A stretch of 57,018 nt of DNA from Ophiothrix spiculata (lineage: Eukaryota > Echinodermata > Ophiuroidea > Amphilepidida > Ophiotrichidae). A program made the translations under genes and the position numbers. Under the pieces are notes generated by a model, which worked only from the letters and a program-made list of their open reading frames with translations, searched no databases and had not been told where the DNA came from. Positions 12,205 to 26,618 of the stretch are shown here, piece after piece. Numbering within the stretch: position 1 is the first letter of the stretch; each line of letters opens with the position of its first letter. The stretch lies in the NCBI GenBank assembly GCA_000969725.1, contig JXSR01S011648.1; one strand, 5' to 3'.

Positions 12205-12714
12205 NNNNNNNNNNNNNNNNNNNNNNNNNNNNNNNNNNNNNNNNNNNNNNNNNNNNNNNNNNNNNNNNNNNNNNNNNNNNNNNNNNNNNNNNNNNNNNNN
12301 NNNNNNNNNNNNNNNNNNNNNNNNNNNNNNNNNNNNNNNNNNNNNNNNNNNNNNNNNNNNNNNNNNNNNNNNNNNNNNNNNNNNNNNNNNNNNNNNNNNN
12401 NNNNNNNNNNNNNNNNNNNNNNNNNNNNNNNNNNNNNNNNNNNNNNNNNNNNNNNNNNNNNNNNNNNNNNNNNNNNNNNNNNNNNNNNNNNNNNNNNNNN
12501 NNNNNNNNNNNNNNNNNNNNNNNNNNNNNNNNNNNNNNNNNNNNNNNNNNNNNNNNNNNNNNNNNNNNNNNNNNNNNNNNNNNNNNNNNNNNNNNNNNNN
12601 NNNNNNNNNNNNNNNNNNNNNNNNNNNNNNNNNNNNNNNNNNNNNNNNNNNNNNNNNNNNNNNNNNNNNNNNNNNNNNNNNNNNNNNNNNNNNNNNNNNN
12701 NNNNNNNNNNNNNN
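12205..12714. other. Assembly gap (510 N)
   Basis: Run of undetermined bases in copy 1 of the array. By comparison with copies 2 and 5 it falls in ordinary non-coding array sequence (around 22085-22440 of copy 2). The two long frames that cross it are artefacts. Confidence 0.99.
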
Positions 12715-14854
12715 ATTATGTAATATCTTGCTTAACTGTGTAAATCCCATTGAAATGGAAGAAAAATTGGTCATAACCTTTTTTTTCATACTGGGGATTT
12801 CCATCATTTTTTCTGTATTTGAAAATTTGCTTTACTACAATAACAAGACATTTATGATTTGGTGCTTTTATCAAGGTCAAGATCAGTTTTAATCCATGCA
12901 CAATTTTTTTTGATTCATGTGGTACATACAATTTCTTTCTTCATTCCTTTCCCTTGTGTAAATATTTTATTTCACAACTTCAAAGCCATCGCAGCTCATT
13001 GCCAAGTTCTGCTTTGAAAACATTTTGAATTATTTAGTCTTTCATGATGTATTTTCAGTAATTGACATGTTATCTCAACTCAGTTTGGATTTCAACTGCA
13101 TCACACTGCATCATCATCATAAGCAAATATTAGGCATATAATTCATTTTGAAGTTCAAAAAACTTCCTATGGGTCACATTTATTATATTCACAATAAATC
13201 ACATCAATGTATACTTTACAATTTACATCATTTATGATGATGTCCAAACTTGATGGATGGCATGTATCCTCATGTAGTCTGTTTTATGGTAATCAGAATC
13301 TTTCACATCATTCTTAAACGCTTGCATGACTGATAAAACATGATGTGCTTTTTCCCCTCATTTTTTTGTTACAAGAAAAGCTGAATTCAGCTTCATATCA
13401 AAATACACCAACAATTTTATAATCATATAATGAAACAACTGATTTAAACAACTTTTGAGTAATGCACAAGAATGATGTGAAATATGAGCTAACAAAGCAT
13501 CCAATTAGCATTTAAGCCACAAATTATTTTGAGAGATATTCAATATTTCACCGCTGGAATCATATTTTGATAGGTATCGGATATAAAAAACTTTATTCTC
13601 AATGATAATTGATGGAACTTGAGTAGTCTGGTAAAAAATGTTATTCTTAAAAAGTCTGAAAATTGTTGCTTAACAACTCCAAATGTCTTACAGTGGTCTT
13701 TCTTGTCCCAAAAGTATGAGATGTTGCTGATGGAATTGTTCAATTTTATTGCTGAAGGCTGTGATGCAAGTGGCACATAGCAAAATTTATTATCATGATA
13801 AAAACATGCATTACATTGACAGCTAGAGTAACAAATATTAGCAGAAACACTATGGAAAACCTAATAAAACAAAACAAACAATCAAAAAGAAAACACTATG
13901 GAAAACCTAAGAAAAAAAAAAGATTGTTTGGAGAAGAATGGCAATAACTTCTTTTGTAACAATTCTGGTAATATCTTACTTTATTATCTATGCATCAGTA
14001 TATAATAAGTTCTTACAACTACAAAGAAAAAAGTCTTCGATGACTCACGATCAAATTACTGTAAATTTTACCTGATACTTTTTATTCATCAGGCAAACAA
14101 CAAGCTCCTATAAATAGTCTCCATCTCTGCCTGATCAGATTTCTACTAATTTCATTAAGAATTCTATAGCTTAAAATGGGAGAAGCTTTCACAAAGGAGA
14201 TATTCATACAAAACTACAGGTCAAGGGGAGACAGTATTTTGTTACTGTCCCAACAGAAATTAACTTAATATACCTGTGAAACACATGAAACTGATAACAA
14301 TGGGATGCATTTAAGTTTATTTGATTTTAACTTTGAATTCAGATATCGCGTGCCTTGCAATATAAATAAGTTGAAAAGAAAAAAGGTGGTATTTGTTACT
14401 TTGTGATTTGTTTTCACTAAAGCATCAGATTGGAATATCATTAGGCAAAAAAAAAGTTTGTCTCAGAAACCCGCGCACATTGCTATGTGAAAATGAATTT
14501 AGCGTGTAGAGCTATGCGCTGGTCTTTCTCTCGTCTCTTTTTTTATCGAGCAATCTACTGTTTTCTGGGTTGCTGTCATCTGTAGTAATTTTACATTTAA
14601 TTTTACCTTTTATTTCAAATGTTGAGGTTTCGGGATCGTACTTAGAAACTAAGCACTTCACACACGTAGGTTGGGCGATCAAAATTTTCAAGTGTAAAAA
14701 AAAAACCCATATTGCGTACCGCATAGCTAATTTCCAAAATAAAACCAAAAAAAAACCCAGTGTACTGCTTAGCTTTTTTGCAAATGGTTTCTGAGACAAA
14801 CCTTTTGAAAGCCATGCCATGAATTTCTATTGTTGCAGTTTGAACTTTTGTTTA

Positions 14855-16671
14855 CAGTCAGGGCCACTCGTTCAATTCAGCGTGTACGCTTGTTTGAGCG
14901 ATCACGCTCAATGCAGCGTTGCATTCACGCTCGATGAGGAGAGATGTCAAAAACACGCAATTTTGGTCAACGTTTCGCTTCACTACACAATGTCACTCAA
15001 AGCTACACTGAATATGTTTCGTTCCTTGTAAATGTCTCCTGATTTTTAAAGTTTTGACCGGGTCATAAAAAAATTCACCGGGGAATTAATTTGTGGCAAC
15101 GGCAAAAGCATGGTTGTACGCCGCAAGTACGCTATATTAAGCGTGGCCGCTGAATTGAGCGATTCCAACGTTACTGTCAATTCATTATATCATGGGCGAT
15201 TAAAGTAAGAGCAAAATGATTGATTAAGAGTTGCCTTAATTGCTATCAACAAAATTGTGCAAATTTTACAAAAAATTCATAATGGTGAAAAACCTTCTAA
15301 AATTTTTATTTTGTGTTAGTCGCACTTGTATCATAAAATACTAAGATTTGACGAATGGCAGTAATGACATTTTGTTAAATAACTTTCGATGCCCATAGTT
15401 ACTAAATACGTCTGTATAGCCATTTCCACATTAATAGATAGATAGACTGCAGAATAAAGCACTCCGTCTCCTCAGAATTGAAGAACCTCTGAAAGCTGGC
15501 ATTGTTCCACTGGAGCACAGGAGGAATGTTGCCTCATTTTTGAGTGTTCTACCGACGCATTTTACTGCAACCATCCATTGAGTTTTTCAGTTTTGTTATG
15601 ACCATCTTTCGCACGTATTCGAACAGAAGAAAAAAACAACCAAAATCATCAACGAAAAATACCCTTATCATTGTTCATTCCAACATGATCAAAGATACAT
15701 GCTATTCAACCTTGATGCTCAAGTCAATAATCTAAATGGAAAAGGGTTCTTTCTTCATTCACAGCGTTGTACTTTTAGGTACATATTTTCCACTTTTCAC
15801 TAAATATACAACAATATGTTGAGTTGAAGTCTAAAATTACTATTTTTTATTTTTCCAACACAATCAATGTTTAACACATTTCTACAATCATACATTTCTT
15901 ATCCAAAGAATCTCCAATTTGATTTGACAGTGTTAACATTCTATACACCCTTGATCATGTTGATGCTCAATTCTATGCTCTAATTAAAAAAAAGAACTTT
16001 CTTCTATCTTGACGATGTTATTGTATTTGAATTCACAGTACATTTTCCACTTTTTATCTTGGTATCCAAACAATTTTCTTTGCCCTATGTTGAAAGTCTG
16101 AAAATATCCACCAATTGATGTCCCTCATTATACATACTTGATTCAAATTCTGTTTGATTTTAGCCTTAAATAATAGAAATTACATTATAAGTTTGATGTA
16201 CATAAATGAGACGAGGCAGGGTCCCGAAGTCAAAGGAACTCTTTTACAAATGTCCTATTATTATAGATGTTTCCAGACTGATCTATTTGACGCACCTCAG
16301 TTGCCATGCAAAATAGTTGTCAATTTGTCGGGGCGCAAAAGTTATTATAGTAGTATGATAGAGCAAGGTTACGTTTAGTTTAGGAAGCTGTTCGCATACC
16401 GGGATATCCCCGCAGACATTTACTACATTTTTAAAGTTCTTTGAAGCCACACATGCAATTTTGTTGTGTAGGGAATGAACGTAAATAATAAATAGCGATA
16501 AATGTCGTTCATCATAACAAAACTATTCACAAGACAACCAGAGAATACCAGAGGAAACGGCGATGTTGCTTATTGCAGCGGGCACGCTCTATCCAGCAAT
16601 ACAGGCACTCGCCCAATCGAGCGTACCGCTACATGCAGCAGTACGCTCGATCGGGCGAGTGGCCCCGACTG
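14855..16671. mobile_element. 1.8 kb TIR DNA element, non-autonomous
   Basis: The ends CAGTCAGGGCCACTCG and (reverse complement of the right end) CAGTCGGGGCCACTCG are inverted repeats, flanked by TTTA on both sides (14851-14854 and 16672-16675). Copy 5 has the uninterrupted site near 39034. A related internal motif at about 15146-15167 suggests sub-terminal repeats or a nested shorter derivative. Frames inside (15544, 16154, 16502) show no transposase similarity. The right end also appears at 30759-30937 in copy 4. Confidence 0.8.
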
Positions 16672-17720
16672 TTTATCAAGGTTTAGTCAGGTTTTGTTAG
16701 TTGTGATAAGAACAGGGGCTACAATCGATAATAACCCCATGAAAAACAAACAAACAAAAAACATACACACACAAATAATAAATATAACAAAAAAAGAAAG
16801 AAAGAAATAGATGGCTCAGATCAAATTTTTGAAAGCAAATGCATAAACAATATTGAAATCTGCAATGGTCTTGGGCTATCAACAGGTACATTTCCAACAC
16901 TATAGAAAGAAATCCAGTCAGATATGTTAAGCATTCCTGACAGCTATGCTATTTGTAATAACATAGATAAGTACCCATGCCAAATTCAATTGCTCTTACT
17001 TTGTGCGAGAATGCGTAAACATTTGATGGTGTTTTTCTATCAAAAGCAATGTTCTCGATAGAGAGAAAACCACTTTCAGATTTTTTTTTTTAAGTTCTCA
17101 ATTTTAGAATCCAAACCAAGATAAGTATTAATTGGTGATTTGGTGAATGTATACAGCAAGTTGAGTCTATAGGTAAGTTGTCTTAAATGGCTCTAGATTT
17201 TTATAGCTTGAAGAAATTTGAAGATTTTTGCTGATTCTTATATCTTGGTTCAAGATCAACAAGCACGGGAGGATCAACAAGCACGGGGGCCTTCGATTCC
17301 AGCTTTCACATGCCTAGGACAAAACACTTAATAACATTCCTTGCCAATTGACACCTATCAACTCAACTCCAAACAATATCAACAATCTATCTCTGCAGTT
17401 GCCATGAAGAAGTCCAAAGTGTTTGGATGAAAATTTGCAAGTAAGCATCTTATGTCCAGCATTTTACTCATAATCAATCTATAATTTGATATTTTGACTA
17501 GATGATTGATAATATACATCAACACACAGTACCTAATATATTTCTCAAGTTGGTACCATACACAAGCACAAACCTGATCCAGCTACACCTTTCTTTAGAA
17601 GATAATCATCCAATATTATATCCTAAATATTTCCTAAAACACTAAAAATACCCTGGTATTGTATGTAATGTTGCATTCACTTCAATGTTATCAACACAAA
17701 AAAGCATGTTCTACAAATAA

Positions 17721-18074
17721 ATAAATAAATACTGGGGATTTATAGTGCGCTATGCCTCCCAGATTTGTAATTCCACTCGGCCTCTGTACACTTTACAGGT
17801 GTTTGCTGACCACTGTGGCCCAAGTGAGCTCCATTCCACACCAAGCATCATTTCAGGTTCTGCGACAACCTCAAGGGGCGCTGAACCTTGATCAGCCCAC
17901 ATATGCACCATCGCTGCCCTGATCAGCTCCCCGAGTTTCGTACGGGTTTCCACGAGACAATTAGCAGTTAATTCCTTGTCCAAGGGAATTTCAAGCACAC
18001 TCAACTTTTGGCACCAACGGGGATCGAACTCGGGACCTTCTGCACCGCAAGCGAGCGCCTTACCGATTGAGCTA
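17721..18074 (-). mobile_element. tRNA-derived SINE, minus strand
   Basis: Read on the minus strand, the head has an A-box (TTAGCTCAATCGG) and a B-box (GAGTTCGATCCC), an internal RNA polymerase III promoter. The body follows, then a 3' domain around TGTAAAGTGTACAGAGGCCG and CACTATAAATC, and an (AAATA)n-type tail at the low-coordinate end. Copies 4 and 5 have the empty site (TCTACAAATAGCATG near 32401), with AAATA as a possible target duplication. The long minus frame at 17750-18109 is this SINE, not a gene. Confidence 0.85.
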
Positions 18075-19480
18075 AATAGCATGTTCTCTCTCATATCTAT
18101 ACATTCCATATTCTCAAGTTATTCAGACATAAATAAACCTCCAGGAAATAGGACCTGTATTATATTTACTTTGAAATCAAAAAGCTGAACTACAAACTTA
18201 TATAAAATTCAAAGAAACACTTTGATGAACTCATCTCTGGTGAAGTCAAGGGTGTTGAATTTACATTGAAAACATCCATGTGCCAGCTGTTATTGTAAAA
18301 GGGGCATATAAATATTTTGGTTCAATGCTTTGTGGGTTCAAGGATATTCAAGCTTTTTGGAAGATGTTTATCTTAATTGGGGTACTATAGGTTATTAAAG
18401 TAAAAAATCCAGTGTCATTTTTTATTCAAAATGTCGGTCATTTATTAATAAGTAGAGGCTTAGAAAGAAAATAAAAACTAACTGTATAACATTTTATATG
18501 TCACATTAAACATCATTCAATTTTCTAAAACCATCTTTGCATATCTTATCCATCTATTTTCTGTCTTAAAATATCATTTTACTTAAAAAACCACCAGCAA
18601 CTAATGTTTAAAGTACCGTTTGACTTCTCATGATATGAAGAAAGAACTTAATGACTGTACTAAATACTCACATTGATTAGAAGGGAAAATGATATATGTC
18701 TCTAAAATGGAAAATGTTACCTTTGTTATCAAAATGAAGATGTATCTTTAAACATTTTTTCACAAAATAAGTCGTGGCTGTAAATAATTTGCAGAAATGC
18801 CGAAACTATTAATATATTTATTGATTTAGCAATCTTCCTGTGTGATGACTATTGCATGCTTCAGATTGTCTATTAATGTACCATTTAACAATGATTTTAG
18901 ACGTTTCAATATATCACAAACTTAGACAGAATTCAATTTACTTAAAACTTCTCAGCATAAAGACACCACATATCGTCAATGCTGCCATTTCTGATACCTT
19001 TTGATGGCTTTCATGTTGTATAACAAACATTTTTACGTCAAAGGTCTTGGGCAGTTCCACATGACTGGTGATATGCTAAACACTTACAATTATTGAATAT
19101 TGTGCTTTGGCATAAGCAATTTAGTACCTTCGGCAAGTAAAAGAATAATCTGTTCAAAGTGGTGCGATTTGTATTCATCAGCTGTTACAATCCATGTATT
19201 AAATGGAAGCTATTGAATTGGTCTTTTTTGAGGAGGAGAATTAAGTAATGCTGACATTTCTAGAAAAAGCCGCCAGATCACCAGTTGGCTTGATAATGTG
19301 TCTGTGATGAGACATGAAACATCATCACTCAAAACAAGTAAGTCAAGATGAATTGATTTATTTAACCTTCTAACATTTCTAGAGTTTGAGAAAAAAATCA
19401 CAAAGTTGAGTACTAATCATTTTGATACATACTGTAGAGGGTAGTCAAAGTGGAGGTCTATGTAGAAACAAACTGCACCT

Positions 19481-22400
19481 ATTTTGTATACAAATGATAT
19501 TTGTGTAGTTATTGCCTTTCAACAAATATTCACTTTTGCCTCCAATGTTATATTAATTTCATTGTGAAATATGCATACAAATTGTGGAAGTACATGGATA
19601 ATGTATTTGCCTAGTAATAGTACAAATACACCACTTTGCCATAATGCTAGATGTAAATTCAATTTAGCTATTCACCAAATGCATGACAAGAAATAATTGA
19701 TTTATTTTCCACAAGTAAATGGGTTATCTCCATAAATAGTGCACAATCACAATATGAATATTTATAAGCTAAAACATTTACTACCACGGCAGTCAAACCA
19801 AATGTCAGTGATTAAATGATAGCACTCCACATGCTTTAATGCTAACATCAGTCAATTACTTTTCCCCAATGTAATTCCAATAACATATGCACATGGCTTC
19901 TTCCTGAAACTTAATTCAGTCATTCATCCCAATTTGCAACCAAATTCCCCAATCTAATTCTCAAAGTCCCTTTCTGCATAACAGATTTAACTTATGTCTG
20001 TCTCACATTGATAAACTGCATACATCAGACTCCTAAACATTGATTAATTGTTCAGTCCTTCAGGGCACGAATGCATCAAAAGCTTGAGCACAAATCCTTT
20101 CTAAGTTACAACAAATAAATGGCAAATGCTACAGACTCTTCAAAATATGATGCTATATTTTTTTATTGAGTCAAATCAATAGTAAATGTGACATTGATAA
20201 ACGGTAGATTACGTATATATCATGGAGTTATATGAAGTAGTTGACATTTACTTAATATATTACCTATATTCTTCACTTTGTGGGTAGATAAATGTACAAA
20301 CGGGAATCAACTTTTCATTCTTTTTTCATATATTTATGTTAAAAAGTGATGACACATTTTCTCATCTACAAAATAATTACAAGGGTCATTCAGAAAGTTC
20401 TTAACTTTCAATACTTTTGTTCTATTTAAGGTAGCTACTTGAAAACCAGCACAAATATAGCTAAGAATGTCATCTACACATGGCGAAATAATCATATCAA
20501 TATCTTTTCTAGTTTTCGTTAAGCAACCTGAAAACCACAGTAAGGTTTGGTACAACAGAAATGGTGAAATATCTTATGACATTGCACCTGCAATCATATG
20601 TGCAGCTAATGCATGAACAACCATCTGTGTACCCAAAATTCATGTAAGTTACAGAACAAATTTGAAATGAAAGTGTACCTATTAGTTCGACAAGTCATTT
20701 GTCACTGATAAAGTAAACTTGTTACTGATAGAAATTACCCAGAATCACAATATTTTAAACGATGTCTGGTACCCTCTCAGGTTACAAACATCAGTTAGTG
20801 TGTTCCTTTATTGTGTCACTTTAAAAAAAAACATTAAAAGGATCTACATCACAGTTTTCTGGTAAAAACCAAATTTAGTTCCCTTGTGACCTACTATGAA
20901 AATGTATCAAAAAATAAAGCTTCATAAGGCCACTATTTTACATCTTATTAAAGTAAATTTCTTCGTAAACCATGTCTTTGGTGATTTTAATAATGTTGCT
21001 GCAGGAGCTATTTGTTCCTATTATTGTTGTGCTTGTGAATGACCATTATTTTCAATTTGGTCTGGGTTTTTTTAAAGTTATGATACAACGGGTAAAACTT
21101 TTTTAATGAACCTCGTAATATGAAAATATCTAGCTGATCAAACCTATGGCCTCTTCAATAAATACTATATTCTATTTTTTATATTTCTATTTATTGTCTT
21201 GTTCTTGTAATTTTAATGTTCCTATGTTACACAGGGCATTGCTATTCACAGACTTCCTTAGTCTTCCGACTGTGTCCTCTATATTGTTTCTTTGTATTTC
21301 ATGCAAATATGTTCACCGGTTTGTTATTTTTATATGCAAATAAAAGTTTGAGATTTGTATAGTTTTCTATATGTCAATGGTAGGTTAATACCAGCTTTTA
21401 TAAGGTCCCAGGGGAGTGGCGGTGCCACAACAGGGAGGATTGGAGTGGGGGCCACAGGAGCAATTGCCCCTCCCCCAAAGGATTTCCAGAACAAATTTTC
21501 AAAAAAGGGAAAGGGATAAAGAAAAAGCAAAAGAAAGAGAGGACTAGAAACACTTGGCAGGAATGCTTTCAACAATCTTTACAAATGTTACTTTGTATCA
21601 AATTTTGGTTAAGAAATCGAAAATAATATTGTTATGAGTCGTCTGTGAACTTGTGAGACCTTTTTTTGCTTGTTAGTTTTCAAAAGCTACATCAAAACAT
21701 TTTAGTATAATATTGAATGAAATTTTGATCAAGAGAAATTTGTTTTGGGCAAAAAGTGTGATAAATTTGTTATATGGTACAAAGTTGTCATATGAAAAAA
21801 GAAAATATTACCCACTCAATGCCATTACCAGGTTAAGCCACCTGCTACCTGAATATGTCACTTCACATACACAATAATTTTCCATACCGTACCTCTACTT
21901 CAACAAACCAAATGTCAACAATTTCATTTTCTATTAAAAATATAAGAATAAAACCAAAATAAAACCTTGAAAGTAAATCAAATGTTTCAGTTACACTTTC
22001 TTCACCATCCTTCTCAAATGTAAGAGTTGTTATCAGTAACTAAACAGCTACACAAAAGGGCAATCTTCCACAACTGATGATCAAATTACTGCAAATTCTA
22101 CATGATACTTTTTATTCATCTGTCAAACAAGCACCCGTAGATAGTCTTAATCTATGTCTGATCTGATTTGCAGTAATTTCGTTAAGAATTCTAACATTTA
22201 AAAGGCTAAAGTCCGGGATAAAGTTTCAAAAAGGAGATATTCATTTAAAGACTACAGGTCAATCGAAGGCAGTATTTTGTTACTGTCTCAGCAGAAATTT
22301 AACTTAATATTACTAAGACTAGTGAATCATGGAAAACTGTTTACTCCTGAGTCTCATTTGGTAAGTTAGAGGTTCTTATACAAGCCTTGGCTCAAGTGCT

Positions 22401-23551
22401 CAAGTGTGTACACTACATGCAATTTTTTTCTTCATTCCTTTCCCTTGTTTAAATATTTTATTTCACAACTTTAAAGCCATCCCAACTCATTGCCAAGTCC
22501 TACTTTGAAAACATTTTGAGTCTTTCATGATGTATTTTCAGTAATTGACATGTTATCTCAACTCAGTTTGGATTTCAACTGCATCACGCTCCATTATCAA
22601 TCAAAGCAAATATTAGGCCTATTTTGAAGTTCAAAAATTTTCCTATGGGTCACATTTATTATATTCACAATAAATCATATCAATGTATACTTAAAATTTA
22701 CATCATTTATGATGATGTCCAAACTTGATGGATAGCATGTATCCTCAAGTAGTCTGTTTTAAGGTAATCAGAATCTTTCACATCATTCTTAAACGCTTGC
22801 ATGACTGATAAAACATGATAAACATGAAGTGCTTTTTCCCCATTTTTTGTTACAAGAAATGCTTAATTCAGCTTAATACACCAACAATTTTATAATCATA
22901 TAATGAATCAACTGATTTAAGCAACTTTTAAGTAATGCAAAAGAATGATGTGAAATATAGCCTAAAGAAGTATCAAAATTAACTTTTTAACATGTTGTGG
23001 CTTTTTTTTTTAAAAGCCACAATTTTTTTAAAGAGATTTTCAATGTTTCACTGCTGGAATCATGTTTTGATGAGTATAGGATATAAAAAACTTGATTCTC
23101 AACAATTACTGGTGGAACTTATTGAGTAGTCTGGTAAAATTTGTTACTCTAAACAAGTATGAAAATCATTGCTCAAACTCTGAATGTCTTTCAGTGGTCT
23201 TTCTTGCCTGCCCCAAAAGTATGAGATGTTGCTGATGGAATTCTTTCTCTTCAAGAATTGCTTCAACTTTATTGCTAAAAGCTGTGATACAAATGGCACA
23301 TAGCAAAATGTATTTTCATCATGATAAAAACATGCATTACATTAACAGCTAGAGTAACAAATATTAGCAGAAACACTATGGAAAACATAACAAAACAAAA
23401 CAAACAAACACAACACACACACACAAAAAAGAAAACACTATGGAAAAACCTAACAAAACAAAACAAACAAACAAAAAGATTGTTTGGAGAAGAATGGACA
23501 TATAACTTCTTTTGTAACAATTCTGGTAATATCTTTCTCTATTATCGATGC
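19481..23551 (+). repeat. Intronic tandem array, copy 2 (truncated)
   Basis: Starts at ATTTTGTATACAAATGATAT, continuous with copy 1's end, and runs through the first ~40% of the unit. At 23551 it breaks back to the unit start, with ATGCA as possible junction microhomology. It includes the ~1 kb block that copy 1 lacks. Confidence 0.85.
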
Positions 23552-24327
23552 ATTTTGTATACAAATGATATTTGGGTAGTTATTGCCTTTCAACAAATAT
23601 TCACTTTTGCCTGCAATGTTATATTACTTTCCTTGTGGAATAATGCACACAAATTGTGGAAGAACATAGAAAATGTATTTGTCTAATAGTACAAATTCAT
23701 CTTTTGCCATAATGCTAGACATATATTAGATTTAGCTATTAACCCAATGCATGACAAGAAATAATTGATTTATTTTCCATAAGTAAATGGGTTATCTCCA
23801 TAAATAGTGCACAATCACAATATGAAATATTTATAAGCTAAAACATTTACTACCATGGCAGTCAAACCAAATGTCAGTGATTAAATGATAGCACTCCATA
23901 TGCTTTAATGTTAACATCAGTCAATTACTTTTACCCAACGTAATTCCAATAACATATGCACACAGCTTCTTTCTGAAACTTAATTCAGTCATTCATCCCA
24001 ATTTGCAACCAAATTCCCCAATCTAATTCTCAAAGTCCCGTTCTGCATAACAGATTCAACTTATGTCTGTCTAACATTGATAAACTGCATACATCAGACT
24101 CCTAAACATTGATTAATTGTTCATTCCTTCAGGGCACGAATACATCAAAGCTTGAGCACAAATCTTCTCTAAGTTACAAAAAATAAGTGGCAAATGCTAC
24201 AGACTCTTCAAAATATGATGCTAAATATGTTATTATCGAGTCAAATCAATAGTAAATGTGACATTGATAAATGGTAGATTACATATATCATAGAGTTATA
24301 TGAAGTAGTTGACATTTACTTACATAT
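23552..24327 (+). repeat. Intronic tandem array, copy 3 (fragment)
   Basis: A 0.8 kb fragment of the unit start, again beginning ATTTTGTATACAAATGATAT and ending after GAAGTAGTTGACATTTACTT. There it switches abruptly to the 9290-type segment of copy 4. Confidence 0.85.
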
Positions 24328-26618
24328 ATATTTGGTCTAAGTAAATGTACCTGCATGCAATTTTGTTCTTCTTCTTCGTTTTCCTTGCTTCTCTCCCTCC
24401 AGAGATATTCTTCATTTATATCTTTTCCACTCCTACTCTTGTGAAAATTACACAAAAACCATGCTGTATTTTTAGTCATCAACATGTTATGTTCATTTCT
24501 TAACTCCATGAGGGTTTCATCTGCATCATGCCACCATCAATCAAATATATCTTTTAATACCATTTCAAAGTTCAAATAAATTCCCATCTTGTATTAACAA
24601 ATCTCTATCTTAAAAGGGATCACATTAATGTCTACAATAAATCTATTTCATATAAACTTTAGCTTTAGATTTTATATCATCTATGATGCTGTCATGCATT
24701 GATTGATAGTATATTTCCGCAAGGCACAAGTAGTCAATTTTAAGGCAATCAAAATCTTTCAAAAGCTTCCATGAGTGATGAATTCATACAACTTAATAAA
24801 TATAACATGCTTTTTAATAATGTGTAAAGGTAAATTAATCTTCAGTTTTTTGATAAATTTAAGAATGTGACTTTATTTCTCTCTTGGCGGGTATATTCCT
24901 AGGGCATAAAGGTGGTGTGAATAGGAGCAAACAGTAGAAATTGTGAAAACATGTGATTCCAGAAAATAGTTATTAGCATTAACAAGTACCTACTCTTCTG
25001 CCTTTTATCAATGCAATTTTACTTTAATATCAAAATGAGATCTGCATAATAACTGTAAAATTAATTAGATTATTCATACAAATGTGTCTTTTTTGATTTA
25101 ATTCTAGGAAATTATCAGATTTAATTGTGAAGTCAGTGCATGGCAATGGATAATATAAATTAAATTAAAGTAAAACTGATTATCTACCAAAGTACTTTAA
25201 AGTACTTTCACTTTACCAAAGTACCATAATCAAACAAATAAAAAATATTTGCAATATAACAGTAAGCCCTGATGTCAAAGATTAAATGATAGCACTCCAA
25301 ATATTTTAACGCCAGCATCAATCAATTACTTTTTCTCACAAGTAACTCCAATAACATATGCACATGGCTTCTTCCTGAAACTTAATTCAGTCATTCATCC
25401 CAATTTGCAATCAAATTCCCCAATCCAATTCTCAAAGTCCCGTTCTGCATAACAGATTCAACTTATGTATGTCTCTCATTGATAAACTGCATACATCAGA
25501 CTCTTAAACATTGATTAATTGTTCAGTACTCCAGGGCACAAATGCATCAATCTTGAGCATAAATCCTTTCTAAGTTACAACAAATAAATGGCAAACGCTA
25601 CAGACTCTTCAAAATATGATGCTATTTCTTTTTTATTGAGTCAAATCAATAGTAAATGTGACATTGATAAATGGTAGATTACGTATACCATGGAGTTATA
25701 TGAAGTAGTTGACATTTACATTCATATATTACCTAATATTCTTCACTTTGTGGGTAGATAAATGAACAAAACGGAATCAACTTTTCATTCTTTTTATGTT
25801 AAAAAGAGATGACACGTTTTCTCATCTACAAAGAAGAAGTAGAAGTAGAAGTAATTATAAGGATCATTCAAAAAGTTCTACCTGTTGTATCATAACTTTT
25901 GTCATGATAGCTACCTATTAAAGGTAGCTATTTTGAAAATTAGCACAAATATAGCTAAGAATTATGTCATCTACACATGGCGAATTATTCATATCAATAT
26001 ATTTTCTAGTTTTCTTTAGGAGACCTGAAAACCACAGTAAGGTTTGGTACACCAGAAACAGTGAAATATCTAATGACATTGCACCTGAAATCATATGTGC
26101 AGCTAATCCATGTAAGTTACAGAATAAATTTGAAATGAAAGTGTACCTAACAGTTCAACAAGTCATTTGTCACTGATAAAGTAAACTTGTTACTGATAGA
26201 TATTACCCAGAATCACAATATTGTAAACGATGTCTGGTACCCTTTCAGGTTACAAATATCAGTATAGTGTGTTTCTCTATTGTGTCACTTAAAAAAAACC
26301 ATTTAAAATATCTACATCACAGTTTTCTGGTAAAAATTAAATTTAGTTCCCCTTGTGACCTACTATGAAAATGTTTCCAAAAATAAAGCTTCATAAGGCC
26401 ACTATTTTACACCTTAAGTCAATTTCTTCGTAAACCATGTCTTTGGTGATTTTAATAATGTAAATAATATTTGTTCCTATTACTGTTGTGCTTGTGAAAA
26501 AACACACCTATGATCTGTTCAATAAATACTATATTCATTTTTTATATTTTTATTTATTGTTCTTGTAATTTTCATGTTCCTATGTTACACACGGCATTGC
26601 TATTCACAGACTTCCTTA

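Larger units (their letters stand above)
9290..19480 (+). repeat. Intronic tandem array, copy 1 (nearly full length)
   Basis: First copy of a ~9-10 kb non-coding unit. It starts with a segment (9290-10150) shared only with copy 4, then follows the common order. Landmarks are the ATTCAGTCATTCATCC phrase at ~10296, GAGACCTGAAAACCACA at ~11675, the TTGCTGATGGAATT phrase at ~13725, a GTTTTGTTAGTTGTGATAAG phrase at ~16692 and TTGAATTTACATTGAAAACA at ~18256. It lacks about 1 kb present in copy 2 (20715-21717). It carries its own insertions at 10808, 14855 and 17721 and the 510-base gap. Confidence 0.85.

Noticed and set aside
12195-12807. Long open frames (182 and 202 codons) on both strands
   Set aside because: They consist almost entirely of N from the assembly gap and carry no information.
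16502-16810. Conserved 102-codon frame shared with 30766-31074
   Set aside because: Conservation comes from the duplicated end of a TIR element and array flank at the DNA level; the frames differ at their ends and resemble no protein.
17750-18109. 119-codon minus frame as a possible gene
   Set aside because: It coincides with a tRNA-derived SINE with A and B boxes, an A-rich tail and an empty site in other array copies; no protein family fits.
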